Assembly: GCA_045546875.1 (NCBI GenBank)
Contig: JAZQDP010000485.1
Span: 1 to 15,683, forward strand
DNA from: RUG11551 sp045546875
GTDB taxonomy: Bacteria; Planctomycetota; Planctomycetia; Pirellulales; Thermoguttaceae
Direction of reading: 5' to 3'
DNA: 15,683 bases
Shown: positions 1 through 7,233 of the stretch, piece by piece
How positions within the stretch are numbered: the stretch's first letter is position 1
Layout of the letters: every line of letters begins with the position of its first letter
Made by a program: the position numbers and the translations under genes
Notes under the pieces: model-generated
Told to the model about the DNA's origin: nothing
Seen by the model: the letters and a program-made list of their open reading frames with translations, nothing else
The model's database searches: none

Positions 1-2
1 TG

Positions 3-305
3 GGTTCGCTGACAATCGTAACGACGACCCTTGCGGCTTTGATAATGGGTTTGCGTTCCATAGGTTTACCACCAATACAAGCGTACCCTTGGATCATGGG
101 CGGGCTGGCAATTGAGCTGTTCGTTCCACTAATTTTGGTATTTTACCTAAAATTTTCCCCAAACCTACTGGAAAATTCCAAAGATTTAGTTATAATACTT
201 AAGTACTACCTCGCATTTTTTCCTTTTTGCCTTGTTTTGGAAAAGGCGTTGGTTTTATGCGAGTTAAATTCAAATAACACAACGGATACAAAAAATGAGC
301 GCTGA
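3..305 (+). CDS. C-terminal part of a small membrane protein upstream of atpB (AtpI position)
   Basis: The reading frame is open from the window edge, so the true start lies outside; about 100 residues are visible. They contain three hydrophobic stretches: one at the very edge, one around 'WIMGGLAIELFVPLILVFYL' and one around 'KYYLAFFPFCLVLEKALVL'. A short polar tail follows. The gene ends inside atpB, with ATG of atpB at 295 and this TGA at 303-305. That 11-base overlap suggests translational coupling. A small multi-helix membrane protein just before atpB is where bacterial atp operons usually place AtpI or a similar assembly or ion-supply protein. I infer that role from position and topology only; I see no diagnostic motif. 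Confidence 0.55.
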   Translation, partial: GSLTIVTTTLAALIMGLRSIGLPPIQAYPWIMGGLAIELFVPLILVFYLKFSPNLLENSKDLVIILKYYLAFFPFCLVLEKALVLCELNSNNTTDTKNER

Positions 306-1140
306 GTATAACGCAACAGAACACGTTCAAGACTCAAATGTTTTGGAACTCCCGTTCCATACCGAAATTCACTTGCCCTCCTTTGACATTCCTGTTCCAG
401 ATAGTCTTCAGTCTATTTTGGGAACAAGTATTCATTTTGGAACAAAATACATGTGGCTTGAAGTAGTCGCATTTCTTATTTGTTGCTTGATTTTCATCCC
501 CTACGCTCGTAAAGTCCGTAATGGCGAACCGGTTAAAGGTCGCTTTTATAATCTCGTAGAAGCCATGGTTATGTTTGTCCGAGACAGCATCGCCATCCCC
601 AATATGGGTAAAGAACACGCCAAATCGTATTTGCCGTTCCTTCTGACAATTTTCTTCTTTATCCTTGTCTGCAATCTTCTCGGTCTTGTACCGTGGTTGG
701 GAAGCGCAACCGGCGCATGGGCTACAACGATTGTCCTGGCTTTATTCACCTTTCTGTATGTCAACTTTGCTGGCATGAAGCAAAAAGGCGTTATTGAATA
801 CTGGGTTGGTCTTTGCCCCCACATGGATATTCACTGGACGTTGAAAATCGTACTCGTCCCAATGCTTTGGTGCTTGGAATTCATAAGTTTGTTAATTAAA
901 CACTTCGTATTGAGCGTTCGTCTTTTGGCGAACATGTTCGCCGGACACCTTGTTCTCGCAGTTATTTTAGGGTTCATCTTTATGACTGCCGGGAACGCGA
1001 TTTGGTACGGCGTTATGCCCGCCAGCGTTTTTGGCTGCGTTTGCCTTAACCTGCTGGAACTTTTCGTCGCCTTTTTGCAGGCGTATATTTTCACGTTCCT
1101 TTCCGCCCTGTTTATCGGCTCGGCAATGAAGGGACACTAA
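295..1140 (+). CDS. atpB: F1Fo ATP synthase subunit a
   Basis: This is the membrane stator subunit forming the two proton half-channels next to the c-ring. The 281 residues carry several membrane helices and the family signature around residues 207-220. It includes the essential Arg209 (E. coli Arg210) and Asn213, in 'SVRLLANMFAGHLVL'. The last helices contain Glu255 and Gln262, the latter equivalent to E. coli Gln252. His218 and Glu255 occupy the positions of E. coli Glu219 and His245, the reciprocal arrangement. The first 50 or so residues are polar and form a longer N-terminus than in E. coli. The ATG lies inside the end of the preceding gene and has no good ribosome site, so coupling is likely. 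A 212-base gap follows before atpE. Confidence 0.97.
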   Translation: MSAEYNATEHVQDSNVLELPFHTEIHLPSFDIPVPDSLQSILGTSIHFGTKYMWLEVVAFLICCLIFIPYARKVRNGEPVKGRFYNLVEAMVMFVRDSIAIPNMGKEHAKSYLPFLLTIFFFILVCNLLGLVPWLGSATGAWATTIVLALFTFLYVNFAGMKQKGVIEYWVGLCPHMDIHWTLKIVLVPMLWCLEFISLLIKHFVLSVRLLANMFAGHLVLAVILGFIFMTAGNAIWYGVMPASVFGCVCLNLLELFVAFLQAYIFTFLSALFIGSAMKGH

Positions 1141-1180
1141 CCCCAATTTTAGAGTAGTATCGATTTTAAGAGCGCCGCAT

Positions 1181-1201
1181 GAGCCGCCGATTATTCGGCT
1201 C
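1181..1201 (+). other. Short inverted repeat in the atpB-atpE gap
   Basis: GAGCCG at 1181-1186 pairs with CGGCTC at 1196-1201 around a 9-base loop. No T-run follows, so this is not a classical terminator. It may affect mRNA processing or may be chance. Confidence 0.35.
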
Positions 1202-1289
1202 CTTACTAAACGGCAGAGAGAACTCGCCCTTGCTCATCTAACAGCCGTCGCCACGAATCGAATTTATATTTACATTATCCGTTTGTCAG

Positions 1290-1322
1290 AATATTAGCTC
1301 GACAGTTGTCGAATTAAATATT
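1290..1322 (+). promoter_or_regulatory. 33-bp interrupted dyad upstream of atpE
   Basis: The core is TCGACA, two bases, then TGTCGA (1299-1312), a perfect inverted repeat. It is flanked by AATATT at 1290-1295 and again at 1317-1322. AATATT is self-complementary, so the outer arms also match as inverted repeats. The dyad ends about 18 bases before the atpE ribosome site. It could be a protein-binding operator or, as RNA, a small hairpin with an AGTT loop. There is no direct evidence for either. Confidence 0.4.
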
Positions 1323-1352
1323 CCGGCTAGAAAAAACACAGGAGATTTTATC

Positions 1353-1724
1353 GTGTCCAATTTTGCAAAACTTTTTGCTCTGTTACTGGTTGTTTTCGCC
1401 ATTTCCGCTCCGGTTTTTGCTCAGGAAGCCGCTGCTCCCGCTGCTGATCAGCAGACCGCCGCTGCCGCCACAGAAGAAACCGCTGTTGCCGCTCCCGCTG
1501 CTAACAAGGGTCTTCAGATTCTTGGTTGCGCTATTGGCGCTGGCATTGTTATTCTCGGTGGAGCTTGGGGTATTGGTACAATCGGTTCCAAGGCAGTCGA
1601 AGGCACTTCCCGTCAACCGGAAGCTGGTGGTTCCATCATGACCCAGATGATTATTTCCGCCGCTCTTATCGAAGGCGTTACGTTCTTCGCTTTGATCGTT
1701 TGCTTCTTAGGTCTGAACGCCTAA
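1353..1724 (+). CDS. atpE: F1Fo ATP synthase subunit c, with signal peptide and linker
   Basis: This is the rotor-ring subunit, a two-helix hairpin that carries ions across the membrane. GTG start, with GGAG at 1341-1344. The protein has 123 residues, against about 80 in most bacteria. The extra part is N-terminal: a signal peptide (residues 1-23, ending 'APVFA') and a 28-residue Ala/Pro/Glu/Thr linker (24-51). The first ring helix is glycine-rich (about 53-78), the loop contains 'RQPEA' (87-91), and the ion-binding Glu is residue 107 in 'ALIEGVTFF'. Sodium-type c subunits usually have Gln in helix 1 and Ser or Thr right after the Glu. Here those places are Ile74 and Gly108, so proton coupling is more likely. 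A stem-loop follows the gene. Confidence 0.96.
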   Translation: MSNFAKLFALLLVVFAISAPVFAQEAAAPAADQQTAAAATEETAVAAPAANKGLQILGCAIGAGIVILGGAWGIGTIGSKAVEGTSRQPEAGGSIMTQMIISAALIEGVTFFALIVCFLGLNA

Positions 1725-1738
1725 TTAAATAAATAGAT

Positions 1739-1782
1739 TGGCGGTTAGATGAATGATTTTGATCGCATAACTCTAACCGCCA
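1739..1782 (+). other. Stem-loop between atpE and atpF
   Basis: TGGCGGTTAGA (1739-1749) and TCTAACCGCCA (1772-1782) form a perfect 11-bp stem with a 22-base loop. No U-run follows, so it is unlikely to be a full terminator. It sits directly behind atpE, whose product is needed in many copies per complex. A role in stabilising the upstream mRNA or partly reducing read-through is plausible but inferred. Confidence 0.65.
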
Positions 1783-1838
1783 TCGTTTGACAATAATAAT
1801 TACGGTATTTATTAACCCTGCCCCTATTCGGTGTAATT

Positions 1839-2426
1839 ATGAAGTTTCAAACCATATTGAGCTTGGCTATCGCAACCGGTTCAGTATTATTGACAGACGC
1901 TGTTTGCTTTGCAGAGGAAGGCGGGTCCATTAACCCTCTGGCTCTTTCAAAGGACATGGCTTTCTGGACCTTCGTTATTTTCGTTATCACGCTTTTGATT
2001 TTAGGCAAATTTGCCTGGAAACCAATTGTTGAAGGTTTAGACAAACGTGAGCAAGGTATTGCAGATCAAATCGCTCAGGCAGCAGAAAAAAACGCTCAAG
2101 CTGACGAGGCTTTGGAAAAATACAAGGCTCAGCTGGCAGACGCGAAGGCAGAAGCAGAGGCAATAATTGCCAACGCAAAACAGACTGCAGAAAAACAAGG
2201 TCAGATCATTGTTGAAAACGCAAAGAAAAAAGCTGTTGCGGAAGAGGAAAAAGCAAAAGCTGAATTAGCTCTTCTTGAAAAAGCCGCTCTGCAGGAGTTG
2301 GCAGATAAATCAACCGATTTGGCTCTTGTTCTGGCTGGCAAGATTTGTCAAAAGAAATTGGATAAAACCGATCACGCTAAGTTAATCAACCAAGAAGTTG
2401 AGAAATTTTCAAAACAAGCGCTCTAA
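1839..2426 (+). CDS. atpF: F1Fo ATP synthase subunit b, with signal peptide
   Basis: This is the peripheral stalk subunit that holds F1 to the membrane part of the enzyme. The 195 residues start with an apparent cleavable signal peptide (1-25, ending 'AVCFA'), then about 15 polar residues. A membrane helix follows (about 41-57) with the typical exit 'GKFAWKPIVEGLDKR' (56-70). The rest is a long Ala/Glu/Lys/Gln-rich coiled coil to about residue 170. E. coli b has no signal peptide, but the N-terminus of b is periplasmic, so one is topologically sensible. Only one b-type gene is present, so the stalk is probably a homodimer. The next gene starts 15 bases downstream. Confidence 0.95.
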   Translation: MKFQTILSLAIATGSVLLTDAVCFAEEGGSINPLALSKDMAFWTFVIFVITLLILGKFAWKPIVEGLDKREQGIADQIAQAAEKNAQADEALEKYKAQLADAKAEAEAIIANAKQTAEKQGQIIVENAKKKAVAEEEKAKAELALLEKAALQELADKSTDLALVLAGKICQKKLDKTDHAKLINQEVEKFSKQAL

Positions 2427-2441
2427 CGGGAGAAATCAAAC

Positions 2442-3041
2442 ATGTTAGATACTCAAGCCATTGACGCCCGATACGCTGCGGATTCTAATCCGGACGTATC
2501 TGCTGATCAAATCGGACAGGTCTACGCCCAGTCGTTCATTGGCGCTTTAGACAACAATCCCGAGCTGGTTGGTCAGGCTGTCGAGGAGTTCGATTCCTTC
2601 CTTTCGGTTTATTTCGACGCCAATCCCAAATTCGAGGAAATTCTGTCCAGCAGACTCATTTCCACTGAAGACAAAATTGACATTATCAATCGTACGGTTA
2701 CGGACGGTTCAGCATTGTTTCTCAATTTCATCAAAGTTGTTGCCAAACATGAACGCATGGATTGTCTCCGCGCAATGTATCGTCAAATGTACTTGCTTTA
2801 TGAGAAGATGATTCAACGCCTTCCGATTACAATAACAACGGCAATTGAAATCTCAGATCAGGAAGCTGAAAAGATTGGTCAGTCGCTCATCGCGCAGATT
2901 GGCGGTAATCCGATTATTCAACGTAAAATTGACCCGTCTATAATTGGTGGCGTTGTCATTCGCGTAGGAGATACAGTCTACGATGGGTCGATATCAACAC
3001 AGTTGAAAAAATTACGGGAACGAATCACAGGAAAATTTTAG
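2442..3041 (+). CDS. atpH: F1Fo ATP synthase subunit delta
   Basis: Delta joins the top of the alpha3-beta3 head to the b stalk. The protein has 199 residues, slightly longer than usual because about 20 polar residues precede the helical N-terminal domain that starts near 'IGQVYAQSFIGAL'. The C-terminal family signature is clear at 163-191: 'DPSIIGGVVIRVGDTVYDGS' followed by 'ISTQLKKL'. GGGAGA at 2428-2433 is a good ribosome site 8 bases before the ATG. The gene is tightly packed behind atpF, consistent with co-translation of the two stalk subunits. A 68-base gap to atpA holds only a weak 5-bp hairpin (3050-3067). Confidence 0.94.
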   Translation: MLDTQAIDARYAADSNPDVSADQIGQVYAQSFIGALDNNPELVGQAVEEFDSFLSVYFDANPKFEEILSSRLISTEDKIDIINRTVTDGSALFLNFIKVVAKHERMDCLRAMYRQMYLLYEKMIQRLPITITTAIEISDQEAEKIGQSLIAQIGGNPIIQRKIDPSIIGGVVIRVGDTVYDGSISTQLKKLRERITGKF

Positions 3042-3109
3042 GCAGATTGAACAGCATTCGGTCTGTTTATTATAAAGTTTAATTTTACTATAAATATTTT
3101 GGAGCTGAT

Positions 3110-4615
3110 ATGAAATTTAAAGCGGACGAAATCGCTTCAGTAATTCAGCAGGAAATCAAGCAATTTGAAAGCCGAATCGACGTTCGCCAAGTCGGTCGGG
3201 TGCTGGAAGTAGGCGATGGTATTGCTCAGGTCTACGGCTTGTCCGACGTAATGGCGGGCGAAATGCTGGAGTTTGACTGCGGTGTAACCGGATTGGCGTT
3301 TAACCTGGAAGAAAACAGCGTCGGCGTTATTATTCTGGGCGACTACCTGAAAATCAACGAAGGCGACGAAGTCCGCACGACGGGACGTCTGCTTTCCGTT
3401 CCGGTTGGCGATGCAATTTTAGGGCGCGTTATTGACCCGTTGGGAAATCCTCTGGACGGTAAAGGTCCAATCGCAACGACGGAACGACGGCCGGTTGAAA
3501 CAACCGCGCCGGGCATTGCAGACCGTCAGCCGGTTAAAGAACCTCTCCAGACTGGTATTAAAGCGATTGACGCTATGACCCCGATCGGACGCGGTCAGCG
3601 TGAATTGATCATTGGCGACCGTAAAACCGGTAAAACCGCCATCTGTATTGATACGATTATCAATCAGAAATCGACGGGCGTCAAGTGCTTCTACGTTGCA
3701 ATTGGTCAGAAAGACTCAACAGTCGCTAACCTTATTGACACGCTTACTCGCGAAGGCGCGATGGAATACACGACGGTCGTCGTTGCTGGCGCATCGTCTC
3801 CGGCTCCATTGCAGTACATTGCTCCGTACGCCGGCTGCGCCATGGCAGAATATTTCATGTACAAGGGCGAACACACCTTGTGCGTTTACGACGACATGAG
3901 CAAACAGGCTGTTGCGTATCGTCAGCTGTCTTTGCTTATGCGTCGACCGCCAGGACGTGAAGCTTACCCCGGCGACGTCTTCTACTGTCACAGCCGTTTG
4001 CTGGAACGATCCGCCAAACTGTCCAATGACCTTGGCGGCGGTTCTTTGACGGCTCTGCCGATCATCGAAACTCTGGAAGGCGAAGTTTCCGCGTACATTC
4101 CCACTAACGTCATTTCCATTACCGACGGTCAGATTTACCTTCAGCCGGACTTGTTCTTCCGCGGTCAGCGACCCGCTATGAACCCCGGTATTTCGGTTTC
4201 TCGAGTCGGCGGCAACGCTCAGGTTCCCTGTATGAAAAAGGTAGCCGGCGGTATGCGTTTGGACTTGGCGGCGTTCGCCGAACTGGAGGCGTTCGCCCAG
4301 TTGGGAACTGACCTTGACCCGGCAACTCAGCAGCGTCTGGACAGAGGTTATCGAATCAACGAACTGCTCAAGCAGGGGCTTTGCCATCCAATGCATGTAA
4401 CTGATCAGGTTATCAGTATTTACGCTGTTACCCGCGGTTACGTCGACAAACTGGAAGTAAGCAAGGTTCACGACTTTGAAGAAAAACTGCTCGCGTTCGT
4501 CCACACGAATCATCAGGATTTCTGGGACGGCTTAACCGCCAACAAGAAGATGGATTCCGAAACGGAAACCGCTCTCCAGGCGATTATCGACGAGTTCGTC
4601 AAGCAGTACGAATAA
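3110..4615 (+). CDS. atpA: F1Fo ATP synthase subunit alpha
   Basis: Non-catalytic nucleotide-binding subunit of the F1 head, three copies per enzyme. The 501 residues are full length for the family. The P-loop is at 169-176 ('GDRKTGKT'); the more common residue at 172 is Gln, here Lys. A Walker B-type strand ends in 'VYDD' (259-262). The arginine finger that reaches the catalytic site is Arg365, in the family signature 'PGISVSRVGGNAQ' (359-371). The N-terminus has a helix that binds delta, as expected. GGAG at 3101-3104 precedes the ATG by 5 bases. A large antisense reading frame across this gene is a coding shadow. A stable stem-loop follows in the gap to atpG. Confidence 0.98.
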   Translation: MKFKADEIASVIQQEIKQFESRIDVRQVGRVLEVGDGIAQVYGLSDVMAGEMLEFDCGVTGLAFNLEENSVGVIILGDYLKINEGDEVRTTGRLLSVPVGDAILGRVIDPLGNPLDGKGPIATTERRPVETTAPGIADRQPVKEPLQTGIKAIDAMTPIGRGQRELIIGDRKTGKTAICIDTIINQKSTGVKCFYVAIGQKDSTVANLIDTLTREGAMEYTTVVVAGASSPAPLQYIAPYAGCAMAEYFMYKGEHTLCVYDDMSKQAVAYRQLSLLMRRPPGREAYPGDVFYCHSRLLERSAKLSNDLGGGSLTALPIIETLEGEVSAYIPTNVISITDGQIYLQPDLFFRGQRPAMNPGISVSRVGGNAQVPCMKKVAGGMRLDLAAFAELEAFAQLGTDLDPATQQRLDRGYRINELLKQGLCHPMHVTDQVISIYAVTRGYVDKLEVSKVHDFEEKLLAFVHTNHQDFWDGLTANKKMDSETETALQAIIDEFVKQYE

Positions 4616-4627
4616 AGAGTTTGTTTG

Positions 4628-4673
4628 GCTGTCAGCTTGAACAACGCTGCAAAACGCAAATTCAACTGACAGC
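4628..4673 (+). other. Stem-loop between atpA and atpG
   Basis: GCTGTCAG plus TTGAA (4628-4641, one bulged C at 4636) pairs with TTCAA plus CTGACAGC (4661-4673). This gives 13 base pairs with a 19-base loop. No U-run follows. It lies 13 bases after the atpA stop, so a 3'-end stabiliser or partial attenuator for the three-copy alpha subunit is possible. Confidence 0.65.
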
Positions 4674-4708
4674 GTCCGACAGGCAATTTAACTATCACGT
4701 AATTTAAT

Positions 4709-5581
4709 ATGGCAAAAGCAAGAGCATTAGACAGACGGCGCAAGTCCATTCAGAGCACGCGCAAGATTACCCATACGATGGAGTTAATCTCGACGGCAAC
4801 GTATCGCAAAGCCATGGAACGCGCAGTCTCCGCGACAGCGTATACAAATCGACTCACCGCCATGGTTGGTCAGCTGGCTCGCGCTGGTTTGGAAGTTCAG
4901 CATCCGCTGCTGCAAAAGCACGAGAATACTGAAAATGTCGTTATTTTGACGTTGACTTCCAACCGCGGCATGTGCGGCGGATTCAACGGAGCTGTTTTGC
5001 GTTTAGCCGCCGCTCGATACAAGGAACTGACTCAAGCTGGTCTCAATCTCACGGTAGACTGCTCTGGCAAACGAGGCGTTTCAGGGTTCAAATTCCGACA
5101 AATTCCCGTTGCGGAATCGTTTTTGAACTTTGAAGACAAGCCCGCTTATATAGAAGTCGAAAAGATTGCTGACAAGTATTTGGACTTGTATCAGACAGGC
5201 AAGCTGGATCGTCTGGACGTTGTTTATACAAAGTTCGTGTCGGTTTCCAAGCAAACGGCAACGGTTGAAACGCTTCTTCCGCTGACGGAGCTTGCCAGCG
5301 GAGAAGCGGAGACGTCGGCAAATCACGAATACCAATTTTTGCCCTCGGCAAACAGTATTCTGGAAGAAGTCGTTCCCGCGTCGTTCAAGATGAAGCTGTT
5401 CAAATGTTTCCTGGATTCGGCGGTCAGCGAGCAGATAGCGCGAATGGTCGCCATGAAATCCGCAACAGAAAACGCAGACCAGATGGTCAAGGCGCTGTCA
5501 CAGGCGTACAACCGCGCACGACAGGGTCAGATTACCGGCGAGCTTACCGAACTGATCGGCGGCGTCGAAGCGCTCAAATAG
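4709..5581 (+). CDS. atpG: F1Fo ATP synthase subunit gamma
   Basis: The central shaft that rotates inside alpha3-beta3. The 290 residues match the family length. The N-terminal helix carries the typical 'RRKSIQSTRKITHTMELIS' (10-28). The Rossmann-like middle starts with 'TSNRGMCGGFNGA' (83-95). The C-terminal helix (about 246-290) has 'MKSATENADQM' and 'NRARQGQITGELTELIGG', as expected for the shaft helix. The ATG at 4709 lies at the usual gamma start; a second Met at residue 24 is internal. No Shine-Dalgarno is visible. The gap on either side holds a stem-loop. Confidence 0.97.
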   Translation: MAKARALDRRRKSIQSTRKITHTMELISTATYRKAMERAVSATAYTNRLTAMVGQLARAGLEVQHPLLQKHENTENVVILTLTSNRGMCGGFNGAVLRLAAARYKELTQAGLNLTVDCSGKRGVSGFKFRQIPVAESFLNFEDKPAYIEVEKIADKYLDLYQTGKLDRLDVVYTKFVSVSKQTATVETLLPLTELASGEAETSANHEYQFLPSANSILEEVVPASFKMKLFKCFLDSAVSEQIARMVAMKSATENADQMVKALSQAYNRARQGQITGELTELIGGVEALK

Positions 5582-5599
5582 AAAAAACTTACCGGGCTG

Positions 5600-5640
5600 A
5601 GCGGCGAAATGAGAGTGTTGCACATTCAGACTTTCGCGCT
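5600..5640 (+). other. Stem-loop between atpG and atpD
   Basis: GCGAAA (5604-5609) pairs with TTTCGC (5632-5637). After one bulged G (5603) the stem continues as AGC (5600-5602) with GCT (5638-5640). An inner GTG-TTG-CAC mini-hairpin (5615-5623) lies in the loop. It is less stable than the atpA-atpG element and has no U-run. Confidence 0.45.
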
Positions 5641-5686
5641 GGCATAACATAAAATTTTAACACTGTTTTACACCAATTACTTTAAT

Positions 5687-7129
5687 ATGTCCGCAGAAAA
5701 TATTGGTCTCATAACGCAGGTAATCGGGTCTACGTTTGACGTAGAATTCCCGGAAGATAAACTGCCGGCGATTTACAACGCCATTAAAATCAATTCGAAC
5801 GAACGCGGCGTTGAAATCAACCTGACCGGCGAAGTTCAGCAGCACCTTGGCGGCGGTCGCGTTCGCTGCGTTGCCCTCGGTACAACCGACGGACTTCAGC
5901 GCGGTATGAAATGCGTCGACACCGGCGCTCCGGTCTCCGTCCCCGTTGGAGAAGAAACTCTGGGACGCGTCTTCAACCTGCTGGGAGAACCGGTAGACAA
6001 GCGAGGTCCGGTCAAAGCAAAGGAATATCGTCCGATTCACCGCGACGCTCCCGCTTTGTCTAACATTTCAACTAAAACGGAAATTTTTGAAACCGGTATT
6101 AAGGTTATTGACCTTCTTACCCCGTTTGTCCGAGGCGGTAAAGCTGGTTTGTTCGGCGGCGCTGGTTTGGGAAAGACGGTTATTCTTCAGGAACTTATCG
6201 CTCGTATCGCATCGGCTCACGGAGGCGCTTCCGTTTTCGCCGGCGTTGGAGAACGAACTCGTGAAGGAAACGACCTCTGGCTGGAAATGCAGGAAGCCAA
6301 GATCGGCAACACAGGACAAAGCGTTATTGAAAAGACGACTATGGTCTTCGGTCAGATGAACGAACCGCCAGGAAGCCGTCTTCGAGTTGCTTTGTCCGCT
6401 CTGACAATGGCGGAATACTTCCGCGACGCAACCGGAACGGACGTTCTGTTATTCATCGACAACATCTTCCGTTTCTCTCAGGCGGGTTCAGAAGTTTCCG
6501 CTCTGCTGGGGCGTATGCCGTCTGCTGTAGGTTATCAGCCAACGTTGGCGTCAGAAATGGGCGCGCTTCAGGAACGAATTACATCAACCGACCGCGGCGC
6601 TATTACGTCCGTTCAGGCGGTTTACGTTCCTGCTGACGACCCGACTGACCCGGCTCCAGCTACGGCGTTCGGACAGTTGGATGCGTTCATTTATCTGGAA
6701 CGAGCCATTTCCGGAAAAGGCATTTATCCCGCCGTTGACCCGCTGGCGTCCAACTCCCGCGTTTTGGACCCGCAGTACGTTGGCGACGAACATTACGCTT
6801 GCGCTCGACGCGTCCAGACGATGCTTCAGCGATACCGCGAACTTCAGGATATTATCGCCATTATGGGCGTTGACGAACTGTCCGAAGAAGACAAGATGGT
6901 CGTCCATCGCGCCAGAAGAATCGAACGATTCCTGTCACAGCCGTTCCTCGTTGCCGAAGCGTTTACCGGCAAAAAAGGTCAGATTACCCCGTTGGCGGAC
7001 ACGATTCGTTCGTTCAACGAAATTTGCGACGGCAAATGGGATCATCTGCCCGAACAGGCGTTCATGTACGTCGGTGGCATTGAACAGGCTGCTGAACAGG
7101 CGGAAAAGATGGCGGCGGCAGCAAAATAA
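5687..7129 (+). CDS. atpD: F1Fo ATP synthase subunit beta (catalytic)
   Basis: Catalytic subunit that makes ATP from ADP and phosphate. The 480 residues are full length. The P-loop is 157-164 ('GGAGLGKT', with Leu161 where Val is most common). The catalytic base Glu189 lies in 'GERTREGND' (188-196), and Walker B Asp258 in 'LLFIDNIFRF'. 'DELSEED' is intact at 396-402, the segment that contacts gamma and epsilon. The family signature 'PAVDPLASNSR' is at 348-358. No Shine-Dalgarno precedes the ATG. A smaller reading frame in another frame of the same strand (6681-7154) is a shadow. The gap to atpC holds the heptamer repeat. Confidence 0.99.
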   Translation: MSAENIGLITQVIGSTFDVEFPEDKLPAIYNAIKINSNERGVEINLTGEVQQHLGGGRVRCVALGTTDGLQRGMKCVDTGAPVSVPVGEETLGRVFNLLGEPVDKRGPVKAKEYRPIHRDAPALSNISTKTEIFETGIKVIDLLTPFVRGGKAGLFGGAGLGKTVILQELIARIASAHGGASVFAGVGERTREGNDLWLEMQEAKIGNTGQSVIEKTTMVFGQMNEPPGSRLRVALSALTMAEYFRDATGTDVLLFIDNIFRFSQAGSEVSALLGRMPSAVGYQPTLASEMGALQERITSTDRGAITSVQAVYVPADDPTDPAPATAFGQLDAFIYLERAISGKGIYPAVDPLASNSRVLDPQYVGDEHYACARRVQTMLQRYRELQDIIAIMGVDELSEEDKMVVHRARRIERFLSQPFLVAEAFTGKKGQITPLADTIRSFNEICDGKWDHLPEQAFMYVGGIEQAAEQAEKMAAAAK

Positions 7130-7144
7130 AGCTGTTATAGCTGC

Positions 7145-7220
7145 TGCGAGTTGAACTTTACGGTTAAAATACGCTTAGAGTTCTTCTCGCAACTCATAAC
7201 TCGCAACTCGCAACTTTTAA
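7145..7220 (+). repeat. 7-bp tandem repeat and inverted arm in the atpD-atpC gap
   Basis: From 7186 the sequence reads as consecutive heptamers: CTCGCAA (7186-7192), CTCATAA (7193-7199), CTCGCAA (7200-7206), CTCGCAA (7207-7213), then the decayed CTTTTAA (7214-7220). Upstream, TGCGAGTTG (7145-7153) is the reverse complement of CAACTCGCA (7204-7212), so the transcript can fold with a loop of about 50 bases. The repeat ends 13 bases before the atpC start codon. Confidence 0.7.
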
Positions 7221-7233
7221 AAAACTTAATACT

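Noticed and set aside
3050..3067. AACAG/CTGTT hairpin in the atpH-atpA gap
   Set aside because: A 5-bp AT-containing stem is too weak to claim as a feature.
3716..4513. Long antisense reading frame (265 codons) across atpA
   Set aside because: It lies fully inside a clearly coding, conserved gene, has no membrane, signal or family features, and is explained by codon bias of the sense strand.
6681..7154. 157-codon frame overlapping the end of atpD in another frame
   Set aside because: The beta subunit frame is certain; the alternative product is Arg/Ser/Pro rich, which is typical of an out-of-frame shadow.
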